A DNA stretch of 57,508 bases from an uncultured Gammaproteobacteria bacterium (GTDB lineage: Bacteria > Pseudomonadota > Gammaproteobacteria > Pseudomonadales > Porticoccaceae): contig CAJXQR010000014.1 in the NCBI GenBank assembly GCA_913058345.1, positions 1-57,508 on the forward strand, in the 5' to 3' direction. Of the stretch, positions 8,197 to 16,473 are shown piece by piece (positions within the stretch are counted from its first letter, which is position 1; each line of letters opens with the position of its first letter). A program made the translations under genes and the position numbers. The notes under the pieces were generated by a model. That model worked only from the letters and a program-made list of their open reading frames with translations. It was not told the origin of the DNA and made no database searches.

Positions 8197-10302
8197 TTAG
8201 TATTTGGCATACCAACCCAGTGTAAAACCACGGGGCTCCCCAAGCATAAATTGACCATCACCGTAGGAGTGATTAGCATAGACTTCGTCGCTGATATTAC
8301 GCAGATGTAAGGTCAATTCACCGGGCCCAACCTGACGGCCAATATAGGCATCCACTGTGGTGTAACTATCCATAAAGACCGTGTTGTCCCGGTTGGCCGC
8401 CCGCTCGGCAACATAGTGAACGCCCAGACCGCTTCGCCACAAACCATTTGGGCGCCAGCTGAGCCACAGGTTGGCAAGCTTTTCCGGCACATCCGTGGGT
8501 ACATTACCGGCTCGAGAAACCGGCACGCCACTGCTGTTATCAATATAGTCATCATACTGAGCGTCGATCAATGACATGTTGGCATGAATAGACCAATACT
8601 CACTGGGGCGATAAGCTATTTCAAACTCAACACCTTCCGATGATTGTTCACCAATTTGCGTGCGTTTATCGGGGTCTACCGGATCGCGAGTAAGAATATT
8701 GCTACGAGTGATATCGAAAAGTGCCACAGTCGCTTCGATCCTACCTTCGGCAAAAATACCTTTAAGGCCCACCTCTGTCTGACGCGACTCCGTCAGTGCA
8801 AATTCCTTAAGCGATTCAGCTAAGGTCACAATCTGACTCGGCGGCTCAAAAGCGCGACCTATTTGTGCGTAAGCACTAACAGTTTCATTGAATTGATAGA
8901 TTCCCCCAATACGCCAAGAGTTGGCCGAGTAGTGTTTGGAAAAATCATTGCTGGCACGCAAATCAAAAGAATCAAGATCCGAGACATCGTGGCGCAGTGC
9001 CAAAGACAGGCTAAACGCTTCCGTTAGCTCAAGAAAATCTTCTAGATAATAACCCAGGCTCTTCACCTCAGTACGCCGCTGAGAGCTAAAAGGGTCTGGT
9101 GAGAAAAAGAGTCCAGATACGGGGTTGTCAAAGTCGACCGTGTCAACACCGCCGTAGGGTGAGTTATTATCACGTTGATGACGGTTGTAAGAATAGTCAA
9201 ACCCGACTAACAAACGGTTCTGCATACCACCAATAGCATGCTTTAAAATCAGGTCAGTGCGGTTACCATAAATGCGTTGATCGTGGGTGATGTGCAAAAA
9301 ATCACCGCGATCGACCAGATGAGTCACTGAATTATAGCTATAGCCTTCTGCATTTTGCCACAAGCGGTCTTCATTGTTGGCGTAGGTTTCGTTGCGCAAG
9401 GTTAACTGCTCGTCGATCTGCCACTGCAATTTTAAACTGGCCCAGAAGACTTTTTTGGAGATACGATCATTACCAATATTATAATTATTATCATCGACAC
9501 TTTCGTCAATCTTGCCATTGACCACCGGCGTGCCGAAATAACCTTCACCCTGATCTTTAAAACTATCAAAACTAAGCGCGGCACTAAAGTCGTCACTAAA
9601 ATTATGGGTGATTTCTCCTGAGAGATGGTAATCCTCGTAACTGGTGTCGTCGACAAAACCATAGGACCCCTGGTTGCCAGAGACAAAATGCCCATCAATA
9701 CGGTAGGCCGTATCCTCGTCCAGGCGCCCACCCTTGCCAATGCCCACGCTCTGGGTGTCAGAACTCCCCATGCTGACAGCGACTTCGGTTTCTTCCCGAC
9801 CATCCGCCTTTTTGGTGACGTAATTCACAGCACCTGTCGTCGCACCAAAACCATGTTGCACAGATGAGGCGCCTTTAATCACTTCAATACGTTCATAGTT
9901 AAAGGTGGAACGCGGAGACATCGCCAAACCGGGGTAACGATTACCGTTAAACAAAAAGGGCAAACTGGTGGTTCCCGCAAAGCCGCGCGTTGAGAAACAC
10001 ACGAGCCCAAAACATTGCCCAGACTGCACCCCGACCACGCTATCGAGAGCTTGCAGGGTAGTACTAAAACCACGTTCGCGCATCGTCTCCTGATCAATAA
10101 TATGGATACTGGCAGGCGTTTCTAAAACACTCAGGTCCAGCCTGCTACCGGTATCATTCTGCCTGTTCAAAATAAGCGCGTCACTCTGCGTACCCGTCAC
10201 CGTTATTTCTTCAATTTTAAGTGGCTTAGCGTCATCGGCAAAAGCACTACAAAGAAACGCCAAAGTGGCTAGAAAAGCGGCTCGGGGAAATTGTTTATTC
10301 AA
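8197..10302 (-). CDS. TonB-dependent outer-membrane receptor, siderophore type
   Basis: About 701 residues. I place the start at TTG 10302 because GGAGG lies five bases upstream and the protein then opens MNKQFPRAAFLATLAFLCSAFA, a clean signal peptide; an upstream TTG at 10314 would put that GGAGG inside the gene. The plug domain follows (IEEITVTGTQ TonB-box region, then ETPASIHIIDQETMRERG and GASSVQHGFGATTGAVNYVTKKA). A 22-stranded beta-barrel ends in GFTLGWYAKY, with the terminal aromatic residue used for outer-membrane insertion. Plug motifs match siderophore receptors of the FhuA/FhuE group. A convincing Fur box was not found upstream. Confidence 0.92.
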   Translation of the reverse strand: MNKQFPRAAFLATLAFLCSAFADDAKPLKIEEITVTGTQSDALILNRQNDTGSRLDLSVLETPASIHIIDQETMRERGFSTTLQALDSVVGVQSGQCFGLVCFSTRGFAGTTSLPFLFNGNRYPGLAMSPRSTFNYERIEVIKGASSVQHGFGATTGAVNYVTKKADGREETEVAVSMGSSDTQSVGIGKGGRLDEDTAYRIDGHFVSGNQGSYGFVDDTSYEDYHLSGEITHNFSDDFSAALSFDSFKDQGEGYFGTPVVNGKIDESVDDNNYNIGNDRISKKVFWASLKLQWQIDEQLTLRNETYANNEDRLWQNAEGYSYNSVTHLVDRGDFLHITHDQRIYGNRTDLILKHAIGGMQNRLLVGFDYSYNRHQRDNNSPYGGVDTVDFDNPVSGLFFSPDPFSSQRRTEVKSLGYYLEDFLELTEAFSLSLALRHDVSDLDSFDLRASNDFSKHYSANSWRIGGIYQFNETVSAYAQIGRAFEPPSQIVTLAESLKEFALTESRQTEVGLKGIFAEGRIEATVALFDITRSNILTRDPVDPDKRTQIGEQSSEGVEFEIAYRPSEYWSIHANMSLIDAQYDDYIDNSSGVPVSRAGNVPTDVPEKLANLWLSWRPNGLWRSGLGVHYVAERAANRDNTVFMDSYTTVDAYIGRQVGPGELTLHLRNISDEVYANHSYGDGQFMLGEPRGFTLGWYAKY

Positions 10303-11089
10303 AAATACCTCCAAATGAATAGCCGATAAATATCAGCGAGACTGTCGATGCAACCCGTTTGTTGAACACGACAAAAGTGGCGCGAAGTATAGGAGGAGGA
10401 AAACTGAAAAGCCTGTGACAAAAAGCCGCAGTTCAGTAAAAGTTCAGAAAATAACGTGGATATAAGTGCGGTATATTGTCGCACCTGCAACACGATATTA
10501 TCCCGCGATGGAAGAACTTAAAACTCGCAATCTTAGAATAAATAGTATTAATCAAGGGTAGTACCCCGCTAAGGGCTTAAAAACCTCTGATTCAGTAGCG
10601 TGTCAGCGTAATTGATGCGAATTCTCACCGAATTTTGTCACGGCCACTGACAGCAATGTCACTGTCAGAATATAAGTTGTAAAGGTCAAATACTACCTGA
10701 CAGAGCTTCAAACGATACTAAGAATCAAAGCCTTCATCGATACCCAAAAGCTACAGGCATCAACTTGATCGGGATGGCTCTATGCCTATCAGCTCTTGGA
10801 TTATGTGAAGTGTCAGTCAAAGCTGATAAACCTCGGATGGAAAATTGACGACGCAGCCATGATAAAACGAGTAATGTACGACTCGATCAGCATCACATTG
10901 TATGGACCCATGGTCGGTAACGTAGCTTTCTGGGCGACACAAGTGTTAAGTCATTATTTGTAGCAAAGCTGACAAAAACTGCTTGCACAGAATTTCACTA
11001 GTTTATTAGAACCCCACCAAGACACGCTGTATAAGGGTTTTTTAATTGGGCACTCAAGTCTCTTCCTTCTGAGAGCGTTCAGCAATGCC
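10303..11089. other. Long intergenic region between the TonB receptor and the second nifX
   Basis: About 790 bases with no recognisable gene. It holds an inverted repeat GTGCG-N9-CGCAC at 10466-10484, a possible operator for the leftward receptor gene, and the NifA site for the rightward nifX at 10959-10974. The stretch 10680-10930 carries short open frames but nothing I can assign to a family; it could be a decayed gene. Confidence 0.5.
10959..10974. promoter_or_regulatory. NifA upstream activator site for the second nifX
   Basis: Exact TGT-N10-ACA (TGT AGCAAAGCTG ACA), about 125 bases upstream of the -24 element at 11090, the normal distance for NifA enhancer sites. The motif alone is expected by chance about once per 4 kb, so the pairing with the promoter carries the weight. 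Confidence 0.6.
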
Positions 11090-11105
11090 TGGCGTGTAAT
11101 TTGCA
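11090..11105 (+). promoter_or_regulatory. Sigma-54 promoter of the second nifX
   Basis: TGGCGTG-TAAT-TTGCA has the exact GG-N10-GC spacing and a perfect -12 box. Transcription should begin near 11116. The element covers the upstream TTG codon at 11101, which therefore cannot be the translation start. Confidence 0.72.
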
Positions 11106-11157
11106 GCACCTCAACGACTATTCGAACAGCTTAATCAAATACCCAAGGGAGAAGAAA

Positions 11158-11634
11158 GTGGTAATAGCACACGAAGTGAACTGCGTAGTAGATGCCCTAA
11201 AAAATAATGATGCATTAATTGTTGCTTTCGCATCGATGGATAACGACATGGTAGACCAGCACTTCGGCTCGGCATCTGCCTTTTTTGTCTATGAGATCAG
11301 TGAAGGTCAAGCTGAGTGCATTGCCCAACAGTCTTTTGGCCATGAGAAAAAAGACGGTAATGAAGATAAGCTTAAACCAAAACTAGCCTGGCTGATGGGT
11401 TGTGACATTGTCTATTGCGGCTCTATTGGTGGCTCGGCGACACGGCAGCTAATCACTCTGGGGGTTAACCCAATTCAAGTCAAAGGTGGACCCGATATCG
11501 AAGAAATCATTGAGGAATTACAGTCTCAGCTTAAAGATAAGCCCCCCTTTTGGCTGGCCAATATCCTCAAACAAAAGCAACGTCAAGATCAGAGTCGCTT
11601 TGAATTAATGGCTAACGAAGGGTGGGATGGATGA
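11158..11634 (+). CDS. NifX-like FeMo-cofactor carrier protein, second copy, divergent and solitary
   Basis: 158 residues from GTG 11158, which has AAGGGAGAAG just upstream and lies inside the transcript predicted from the sigma-54 promoter; the frame itself stays open back to TTG 11101. The protein is a dinitrogenase iron-molybdenum cofactor biosynthesis domain: LIVAFASMDNDMVDQHFGSASAFFVYEI holds the HFG motif thought to bind NifB-co/FeMo-co, followed by the GCDIVYCGSIGGSATRQLI region. The end (RFELMANEGWDG) matches the end of the nifX at 14598 ([12 protein letters not shown]), a NifX-specific tail, so this is a NifX paralogue rather than NifY. It is a single-gene unit pointing towards the convergent end of the nifH operon. 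Confidence 0.85.
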   Translation: MVIAHEVNCVVDALKNNDALIVAFASMDNDMVDQHFGSASAFFVYEISEGQAECIAQQSFGHEKKDGNEDKLKPKLAWLMGCDIVYCGSIGGSATRQLITLGVNPIQVKGGPDIEEIIEELQSQLKDKPPFWLANILKQKQRQDQSRFELMANEGWDG

Positions 11635-11667
11635 CTAAAATCGAATAGCAGGCAAAGAGAGAAGACT

Positions 11668-12567
11668 CTATAAAGCCAATAAGCGATAGTCTACAGCCTG
11701 CGTAAAAATACGGGTTCCACCGGCCTCTGCCGCGATGGTCCACAATTGATCGGCATCTGCTATAGCAACCCCGGCCAGGTAATCGACGCCAAAATTTCGC
11801 CATTCCGCTAACCAGGGCAGGCTAGGGCCCATTAATACCACCTTCGCATCAATGCTTAACTGTAATAGCCGGGGTAAAGTTTTGTTGGCAATACTCGAAG
11901 CGGTAATAAATACCCAGTCCATTTCTGGCAGAACATATTCGGCAGCACTATCGGGCAGGTCACCCGCTTGTGGGTTTCGTTCCAGACACAGCTGGCACGT
12001 AAGACCCTGAATTTCGTCCAGGCCTGGATAATGCCCGATAATTGCAACCTTTTTACTGCGTAATTGCGGAGCAAAATAGTGAAACACGAGCAAATGCGGA
12101 GGACAGGCTCGGTCAACAAAATCGGCAGGGTTAAGTGCTTCAGTTAAACACATGGCCTTGCCATCAGCATTATCGTTAATCAAAGCATTGGCCAGAGCCA
12201 GGGCCACTGCAGACTGACAGGCATCCCAACTCCCTAGCGCAGCGAGTTTTTCAATCAGCAAACCATCACTTAGCTTTCCCGCTTCGGGGAAGGTACGCAG
12301 AGGTGCCGGTGGGCTAAAACACAAACCTGTCGATTGAGTCAGGCGAGGCGATTGGCTTTCATTTTCATCATTTAATTGAGCATTTTTCCTAGTATCGCCC
12401 TGTCTACTTAAATCGACTTGCGCCGCCAGTTGCTCATACTCAATTTTCACCAGACTCCAGTTTAAACCCAATAATACCGTTGAGATACTAGCATTTTTCT
12501 TTCGTGCAATAGCTTCAGCCTGTGAATATATCAGCTGGTAAATATCGTGTTGCAGAACCTGATTCAT
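11668..12567 (-). CDS. DUF364-like protein with Rossmann-fold heavy-metal-chelation domain
   Basis: 299 residues. The C-terminal half (about 145-295) carries KKVAIIGHYPGLDE, a Rossmann-like strand-loop, then LPEMDWVFITASSIANKTLPRLLQL and VVLMGPSLPWLAEW, the pattern of DUF364 proteins; the middle (ALALANALIN) fits their enolase-N-like part. Members are predicted to chelate metals and occur near nif or Mo-related genes. It is the last gene of the long leftward series and lies 115 bases after an unknown gene, possibly still within the nifE operon. The first about 100 residues, rich in Asn/Asp/Gln, are poorly conserved in appearance. A role in Mo or FeMo-co handling is inference. Confidence 0.72.
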   Translation of the reverse strand: MNQVLQHDIYQLIYSQAEAIARKKNASISTVLLGLNWSLVKIEYEQLAAQVDLSRQGDTRKNAQLNDENESQSPRLTQSTGLCFSPPAPLRTFPEAGKLSDGLLIEKLAALGSWDACQSAVALALANALINDNADGKAMCLTEALNPADFVDRACPPHLLVFHYFAPQLRSKKVAIIGHYPGLDEIQGLTCQLCLERNPQAGDLPDSAAEYVLPEMDWVFITASSIANKTLPRLLQLSIDAKVVLMGPSLPWLAEWRNFGVDYLAGVAIADADQLWTIAAEAGGTRIFTQAVDYRLLAL

Positions 12568-12682
12568 AGTGCGATTTCTTATGTCGATAGGCTGGGCGAA
12601 GTGGAAACAAAGGGCTAATCACAGCGGGGTAAATTTCATGAGCGGTAATGACTATGAGGAGTCATAATTGTTAGTTAACACA

Positions 12683-13108
12683 CTACACGGCCGCTAAAAG
12701 GCTTAACTCAGAACCCAGTGCGCCAGCTTTTCCCCAAACTGTCACCGCCTCAACAAACCAGCGCTTATCCTGCGGATGCGCACAGACCACATCCCACTCT
12801 GCGAATACCTGGCCACCCTGATGGATCAACAGACTACCGCATTTGTAACCATCTCTGTCTTTCCACTCACCATATAAGGAGGTCCTTTTGTCATAGCTAT
12901 CGAAGCGCAATTCATAGTGCGCTTTCCCAGGATCAGGTAGAAGCCTGGCTTTTTCAGACAAATCAGCTTTTATCAACTCTGCTTGCATGGCAGCATGGAT
13001 AGCCTTGAGCAGAGATTCTTGCTCGGCAATATATTGTTCCAGAACGGCTGTAATTCTCTCGTCCACAGCGTCATCATCTGCCTCACTGTAAAATGTTTTC
13101 ACCTTCAA
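12683..13108 (-). CDS. Conserved unknown protein in the nifE operon
   Basis: 141 residues, not recognised with certainty. The N-terminus is acidic (SEADDDAVDERI) and helical, about residues 10-60. The C-terminal half is beta-rich: RTSLYGEWKDRDGYKCGSLLIHQGGQVFAEWDVVCAHPQDKRWFVEAVTVWG reads like a small alpha/beta or barrel domain with conserved-looking aromatics and two Cys. It lies 288 bases downstream of fdxB on the same strand, a wide gap for one operon, and no promoter was seen in it. Its position between nif ferredoxin and DUF364 genes suggests a nif accessory role, but no function can be assigned. Confidence 0.65.
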   Translation of the reverse strand: MKVKTFYSEADDDAVDERITAVLEQYIAEQESLLKAIHAAMQAELIKADLSEKARLLPDPGKAHYELRFDSYDKRTSLYGEWKDRDGYKCGSLLIHQGGQVFAEWDVVCAHPQDKRWFVEAVTVWGKAGALGSELSLLAAV

Positions 13109-13395
13109 TCACACCTCATTAATCCAGTTGCGGTGTCAGTTTTTCATTGAATACAATTAATTAATTCAAAATAATATGGCGTATTAATAGCTATTAGCAT
13201 CAATCATTTTATGAGCGAGGCGATGAAAAAAGACACTCACTTAAATACGCCTTTTTCCATCGAAATAACTGTTACTTCGTAGCTACCCGTCGCTAAGCTT
13301 ATGGTCACAAGACATGACGGAGCCCAGACATAGCGCGAACTCCCTGAGTAATGAGATTTTCAGCGTTGATGCTAGTCGAAGAAAGAGTGATCTAC
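13109..13395. other. Intergenic stretch between fdxB and the unknown gene
   Basis: About 290 bases, AT-rich around 13140-13220. No sigma-54 promoter, NifA site or terminator was recognised. It is slightly under the length usually worth noting but is the only wide gap inside this gene series. Confidence 0.4.
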
Positions 13396-13737
13396 CTAGG
13401 CCGCAACTGTTTCCGCTATGGCCGCCGATGTATGGCTATGGCAACCCTTGGGGCAAACTCTGGAACAGGACATACAACCAATGCAGTCGAGTCCATTAGC
13501 TATGCTCATTACCATCATTTCATCATCGTCATCATAAAAATCATCGTCGTCATCGTCATCATCATCACTCAGGCCTTTGAGTGCTTCTCCCCGGTCGACT
13601 AATGTAAAAACATCCCTCGGGCATACCTTATAGCAACGACCACAGCCAATGCAGTTTTGTTGATTAAGATCGACGACAAATTCTGGCACCCATTCTGTCC
13701 CGCCACGGGTATGACCAACTATTACTGCCTTAGACAT
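13396..13737 (-). CDS. fdxB: Nif-specific ferredoxin III (FdxB), 2[4Fe-4S], with poly-Asp insert
   Basis: 113 residues. The first cluster motif is CIGCGRCYKVCPRDV (about 35-49) and the second is CIGCMSCSRVCPKGC (about 85-99), the arrangement of nif-specific ferredoxin III. Between them lies a strikingly acidic insert (nine Asp, then FYDDDDE), encoded by a GTC/ATC-type microsatellite at about 13522-13568. FdxB proteins usually have an acidic linker here, but this one is unusually pure. It lies in the nifE-N-X-DUF269-DUF683 series and probably supplies electrons for cofactor assembly or to NifH. Confidence 0.92.
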   Translation of the reverse strand: MSKAVIVGHTRGGTEWVPEFVVDLNQQNCIGCGRCYKVCPRDVFTLVDRGEALKGLSDDDDDDDDDFYDDDDEMMVMSIANGLDCIGCMSCSRVCPKGCHSHTSAAIAETVAA

Positions 13738-13775
13738 TGCTCTATGACTCCCGCGCTGCTTATACGTTTATAAAC

Positions 13776-14000
13776 TTAGGCCGTCTCACTATTATTGAGC
13801 TCGGCACCTTCAAATTTTTCCTGCGCCTGCTGCCATTCGATACAGGCAACACGCACTTTTTCTGCCATTTCAGGTAACATTTCGTAATCCGACCAAAGAC
13901 GATCTTCAACCAGATCATGCACTTGTGACGCAAACTCTGTGGCAATGCGCTTGCATTTTTTTGCCTGCTTATTAAGGGCCTTTAACTCTTCCTCGTTCAC
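13776..14000 (-). CDS. CCE_0567-family (DUF683) nif-associated small metalloprotein
   Basis: 74 residues, mostly two helices, with an N-terminal LKALNKQAKKCKRIATEFASQVHDLVEDRLW segment that is typical of DUF683 proteins. These sit directly after DUF269 in many nif clusters, as here (about 35 bases after it). A cyanobacterial member has been described as a small metal-binding helical protein. Its exact part in nitrogen fixation is not known. Confidence 0.88.
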   Translation of the reverse strand: MNEEELKALNKQAKKCKRIATEFASQVHDLVEDRLWSDYEMLPEMAEKVRVACIEWQQAQEKFEGAELNNSETA

Positions 14001-14035
14001 CTTTCACCTCAATATTTTCTGACTACATTCATTAA

Positions 14036-14509
14036 TTAAAGCTTGGCAATTTCGCGGTATGCCTCTACTAATTCCAAGGCTTGATCAATTAATTTTCCAC
14101 CCTCAGCCGACAACTTGTCGGTTGAGTCAAAACCAAAGCGGTGGACATCACGCAGGGTTTTATCTAGCACCACCAATTTCCCGATAGTAATTAATACCCG
14201 ACCAAATCCTTCATGACTGATATTGACAATAGGCACGGCCATTAAGTTACAGCCTCGCTCTATCGTGGAGGCAATCGCGTTGTAATAAGCTTTCACCCTG
14301 GAAATAACCACTTCGTCGGGATCGCCGACAATGGGGATTTCGCGCCGACGCTCTTTGGTTAAAATCATTGGGTCCAACACTCTGGCGTCACTCCAGGTAT
14401 CGTAGGTTCCGTAACTATCCATGGCGCGTAACTGCACAATAATTTGCCGAATAAAAGGATCCTCAAGAGCACTTGAATCGTCCATAACAACTGCTTCAGC
14501 TTGACTCAT
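14036..14509 (-). CDS. NifX-associated nitrogen fixation protein (DUF269)
   Basis: 157 residues, the normal size. Family marks are DPFIRQIIVQLRAMDSYGTYD near the N-terminus, the IPIVGDPDE segment, and GFGRVLITIGKLVVLDKTLRDVHRFGF. AGGAGAAAAAT precedes the ATG. DUF269 genes almost always follow nifX, as here, 88 bases after it. The function is unproven; association with FeMo-co synthesis is inferred from constant synteny. Confidence 0.92.
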   Translation of the reverse strand: MSQAEAVVMDDSSALEDPFIRQIIVQLRAMDSYGTYDTWSDARVLDPMILTKERRREIPIVGDPDEVVISRVKAYYNAIASTIERGCNLMAVPIVNISHEGFGRVLITIGKLVVLDKTLRDVHRFGFDSTDKLSAEGGKLIDQALELVEAYREIAKL

Positions 14510-14597
14510 ATTTTTCTCCTAAAAAATGTCCAATACGATAATTTTTCGCCAATTTTTAACGAAACGTACACCCATAAATCAGCAGGTTACAAAAGCG

Positions 14598-15071
14598 TTA
14601 TTTTTCCCAACCTTCACTCGCCATAGAGCCAAAGCGCTCGGGATCAACATCTTCCTGTAGTTGAATTGCCCTGGCCAACCAGTTCGAGGGGCCCTCCCGC
14701 AACTCCATCTGCAATGCCTCAAGCAACTCGGCTATTATCGCCTCATCACTGACCTTCACCGGCTGCACACCTTGCTCCAGTAGCTGAGTGAGCGCCGAGG
14801 CACCGCAAGCTCGGCAGTAAACGGCAATACAGCCTTTAAGTGCCTGTAACTTAATAGGCAGCTTATCTTCGCTACTATCCTTAAAATCACCGAACTCACT
14901 CACCGATATCAAACTGGCCTGATCCATAGATACCGCATAAATCACGAGACAAGAGGTAGAACCAAAATGTTGATTAACATGCTTGCGGTCGGATGAAGCG
15001 AAGGCCACCTTTAGATCAGTGGAATGATCAGCACCATCGAGTACACGCAGTCGGCGGGTAAGCTCAACCAT
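14598..15071 (-). CDS. nifX: NifX, FeMo-cofactor/NifB-co carrier
   Basis: 157 residues. The start is ATG 15071, whose ATGGTTGA overlaps the nifN stop by eight bases, indicating translational coupling; the open frame upstream of it is a shadow of nif[29 protein letters not shown] holds the cofactor-binding HFG motif, followed by the [19 protein letters not shown] region and the NifX tail [12 protein letters not shown]. NifX carries FeMo-co precursors between NifB and NifEN. A second NifX lies at 11158 on the other strand. Confidence 0.95.
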   Translation of the reverse strand: MVELTRRLRVLDGADHSTDLKVAFASSDRKHVNQHFGSTSCLVIYAVSMDQASLISVSEFGDFKDSSEDKLPIKLQALKGCIAVYCRACGASALTQLLEQGVQPVKVSDEAIIAELLEALQMELREGPSNWLARAIQLQEDVDPERFGSMASEGWEK

Positions 15072-16473
15072 AACTTTCAACCAACGTGTGCTCACTGCCT
15101 GTGGCTTCCACATCACGCTTTTGACTATAGACAGAATGATAGGGTGCAATTTCATTGTGCGGTGCATGGAGAAGATTGGCGATATCAAATAAGGCCTGTC
15201 GCACACCTCGATAACCGGACCAACAACGCTGATAGCCGCCCAGTAAATCGTACTGGGGAAAACCCACATGCAATTGTGGGATTCCCAGGCGTATTGCACT
15301 CTCGGTGGCGTGTGAATTACCCAGCAGCACATCTGCTTTGTGCTCTCTGGCGAGCTTTTCGAGATCCTCCAAATCACCCACTTTTACACTTTTTAAGCGC
15401 ATACTTTTAATCGCAGGTGAGGATGCAGGCACAACAGCGGCTACGGTTCTCGCACCAACGCTCGCGATCAGGTCATTAAAAGCAATTAATAAATCAGGAT
15501 CAGCAGCGATGGCGACACGTCTATCACCGATCATAAAGTGAGTATCAAGCAGAGCGTCCTGTAATTGCCGACGCTGTCGATCGAAACGGGGGGGGACAGC
15601 CCGACCACTGAGCTCGGCTAAGGTACTTAGCCAACGATCATTCGACGCAAGATCCATCAAATGATTAAAGCGGTACTCGGGCACCCCACTGCGTTTATGC
15701 AATGCTTTTGCTGCGGGAAAAACACTGGCACCAATCACCAACGTCGCGATACTTTCTCCAGCGATTTTTACATCGGCCACCGAAGTGCCGCCGGTCGTTA
15801 AAGGATCGTACGCCGAGTCGTTCAAATGCCCATCCATAGAGCCCGATAGATCAGGGATCAGGAGGGGACGCAGGCCAAACTGCTCGATACTTTCGCTGAC
15901 AAATTCTAGATCGCCCGGTGTTAGCTGGGCTCCGCACAGCACGTTGACCTGACGTTTGCGCAAGCCCACCCTGTTCTCATCCACAGGGCTGGTATCGGGT
16001 ACCAGGGTTTGTATCATCGCTTTAAGAGCGAGGGCATAACCACTTTCAAAACTTCCGCTAAAATCAGGAGTATTCACCGCGACCACTTCCGTATTGGCGA
16101 ATTGAGGATATTCTTTGCGAAAGTTAAGTAGCCCTCCGCGAAGATCGCAACCCTGAGTTTCAGCGAGCCCCGTGGTCACCAGGCCAATAATATCAGGGCT
16201 GTTTTTCTCACAGATAGCGCGCAGAGCTTCCACAATATTGTCGTCGGCACCCATTACTGAGCTTACCTGGTCCATTGCCGTAGTTTGTAGAGGCACCGGT
16301 TCGCGAAAGTGGCGCACGAAAAAAACAATCGCAAAAGCAGTGCAACCCTGCGCACCGTGCATTAAGGGGATACTGCGTTGCAGACCGAGAAAAGCCAGCG
16401 AAGCACCAACAGTCTGGCTCGCTTTTAGTGGGCTGACCGACATCGCTTTTTTACGTTTCTGAATCTCAGTCAT
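15064..16473 (-). CDS. nifN: NifN, beta subunit of the FeMo-cofactor scaffold NifEN
   Basis: 469 residues, usual for NifN. It aligns with Nif[38 protein letters not shown] holds the NifK-like HGAQGC turn, and [11 protein letters not shown] replaces the NifK P-cluster Cys region. Start ATG 16473 shares one base with the nifE stop (TAATG). It forms a NifE2N2 tetramer on which the NifB-derived core is matured with Mo and homocitrate. Confidence 0.96.
   Translation of the reverse strand: MTEIQKRKKAMSVSPLKASQTVGASLAFLGLQRSIPLMHGAQGCTAFAIVFFVRHFREPVPLQTTAMDQVSSVMGADDNIVEALRAICEKNSPDIIGLVTTGLAETQGCDLRGGLLNFRKEYPQFANTEVVAVNTPDFSGSFESGYALALKAMIQTLVPDTSPVDENRVGLRKRQVNVLCGAQLTPGDLEFVSESIEQFGLRPLLIPDLSGSMDGHLNDSAYDPLTTGGTSVADVKIAGESIATLVIGASVFPAAKALHKRSGVPEYRFNHLMDLASNDRWLSTLAELSGRAVPPRFDRQRRQLQDALLDTHFMIGDRRVAIAADPDLLIAFNDLIASVGARTVAAVVPASSPAIKSMRLKSVKVGDLEDLEKLAREHKADVLLGNSHATESAIRLGIPQLHVGFPQYDLLGGYQRCWSGYRGVRQALFDIANLLHAPHNEIAPYHSVYSQKRDVEATGSEHTLVESYG

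Noticed and set aside
10303-10560. Fur box upstream of the TonB receptor
   Set aside because: Only partial matches such as GATAAATATC were seen, below what I would accept for the 19-base consensus.
11053-11070. GGGCAC stretch before the second nifX as a -24 box
   Set aside because: No GC at the required distance; the element at 11090-11105 fits fully.
13516-13570. CRISPR-like or tandem repeat of TCATCG/TCATCA units
   Set aside because: The repeats are in frame and encode the Asp-rich linker of the fdxB ferredoxin.
15072-15377. N-terminal extension of nifX by about 100 residues
   Set aside because: It is an out-of-frame shadow of nifN; ATG 15071 overlaps the nifN stop and begins the NifX homology.
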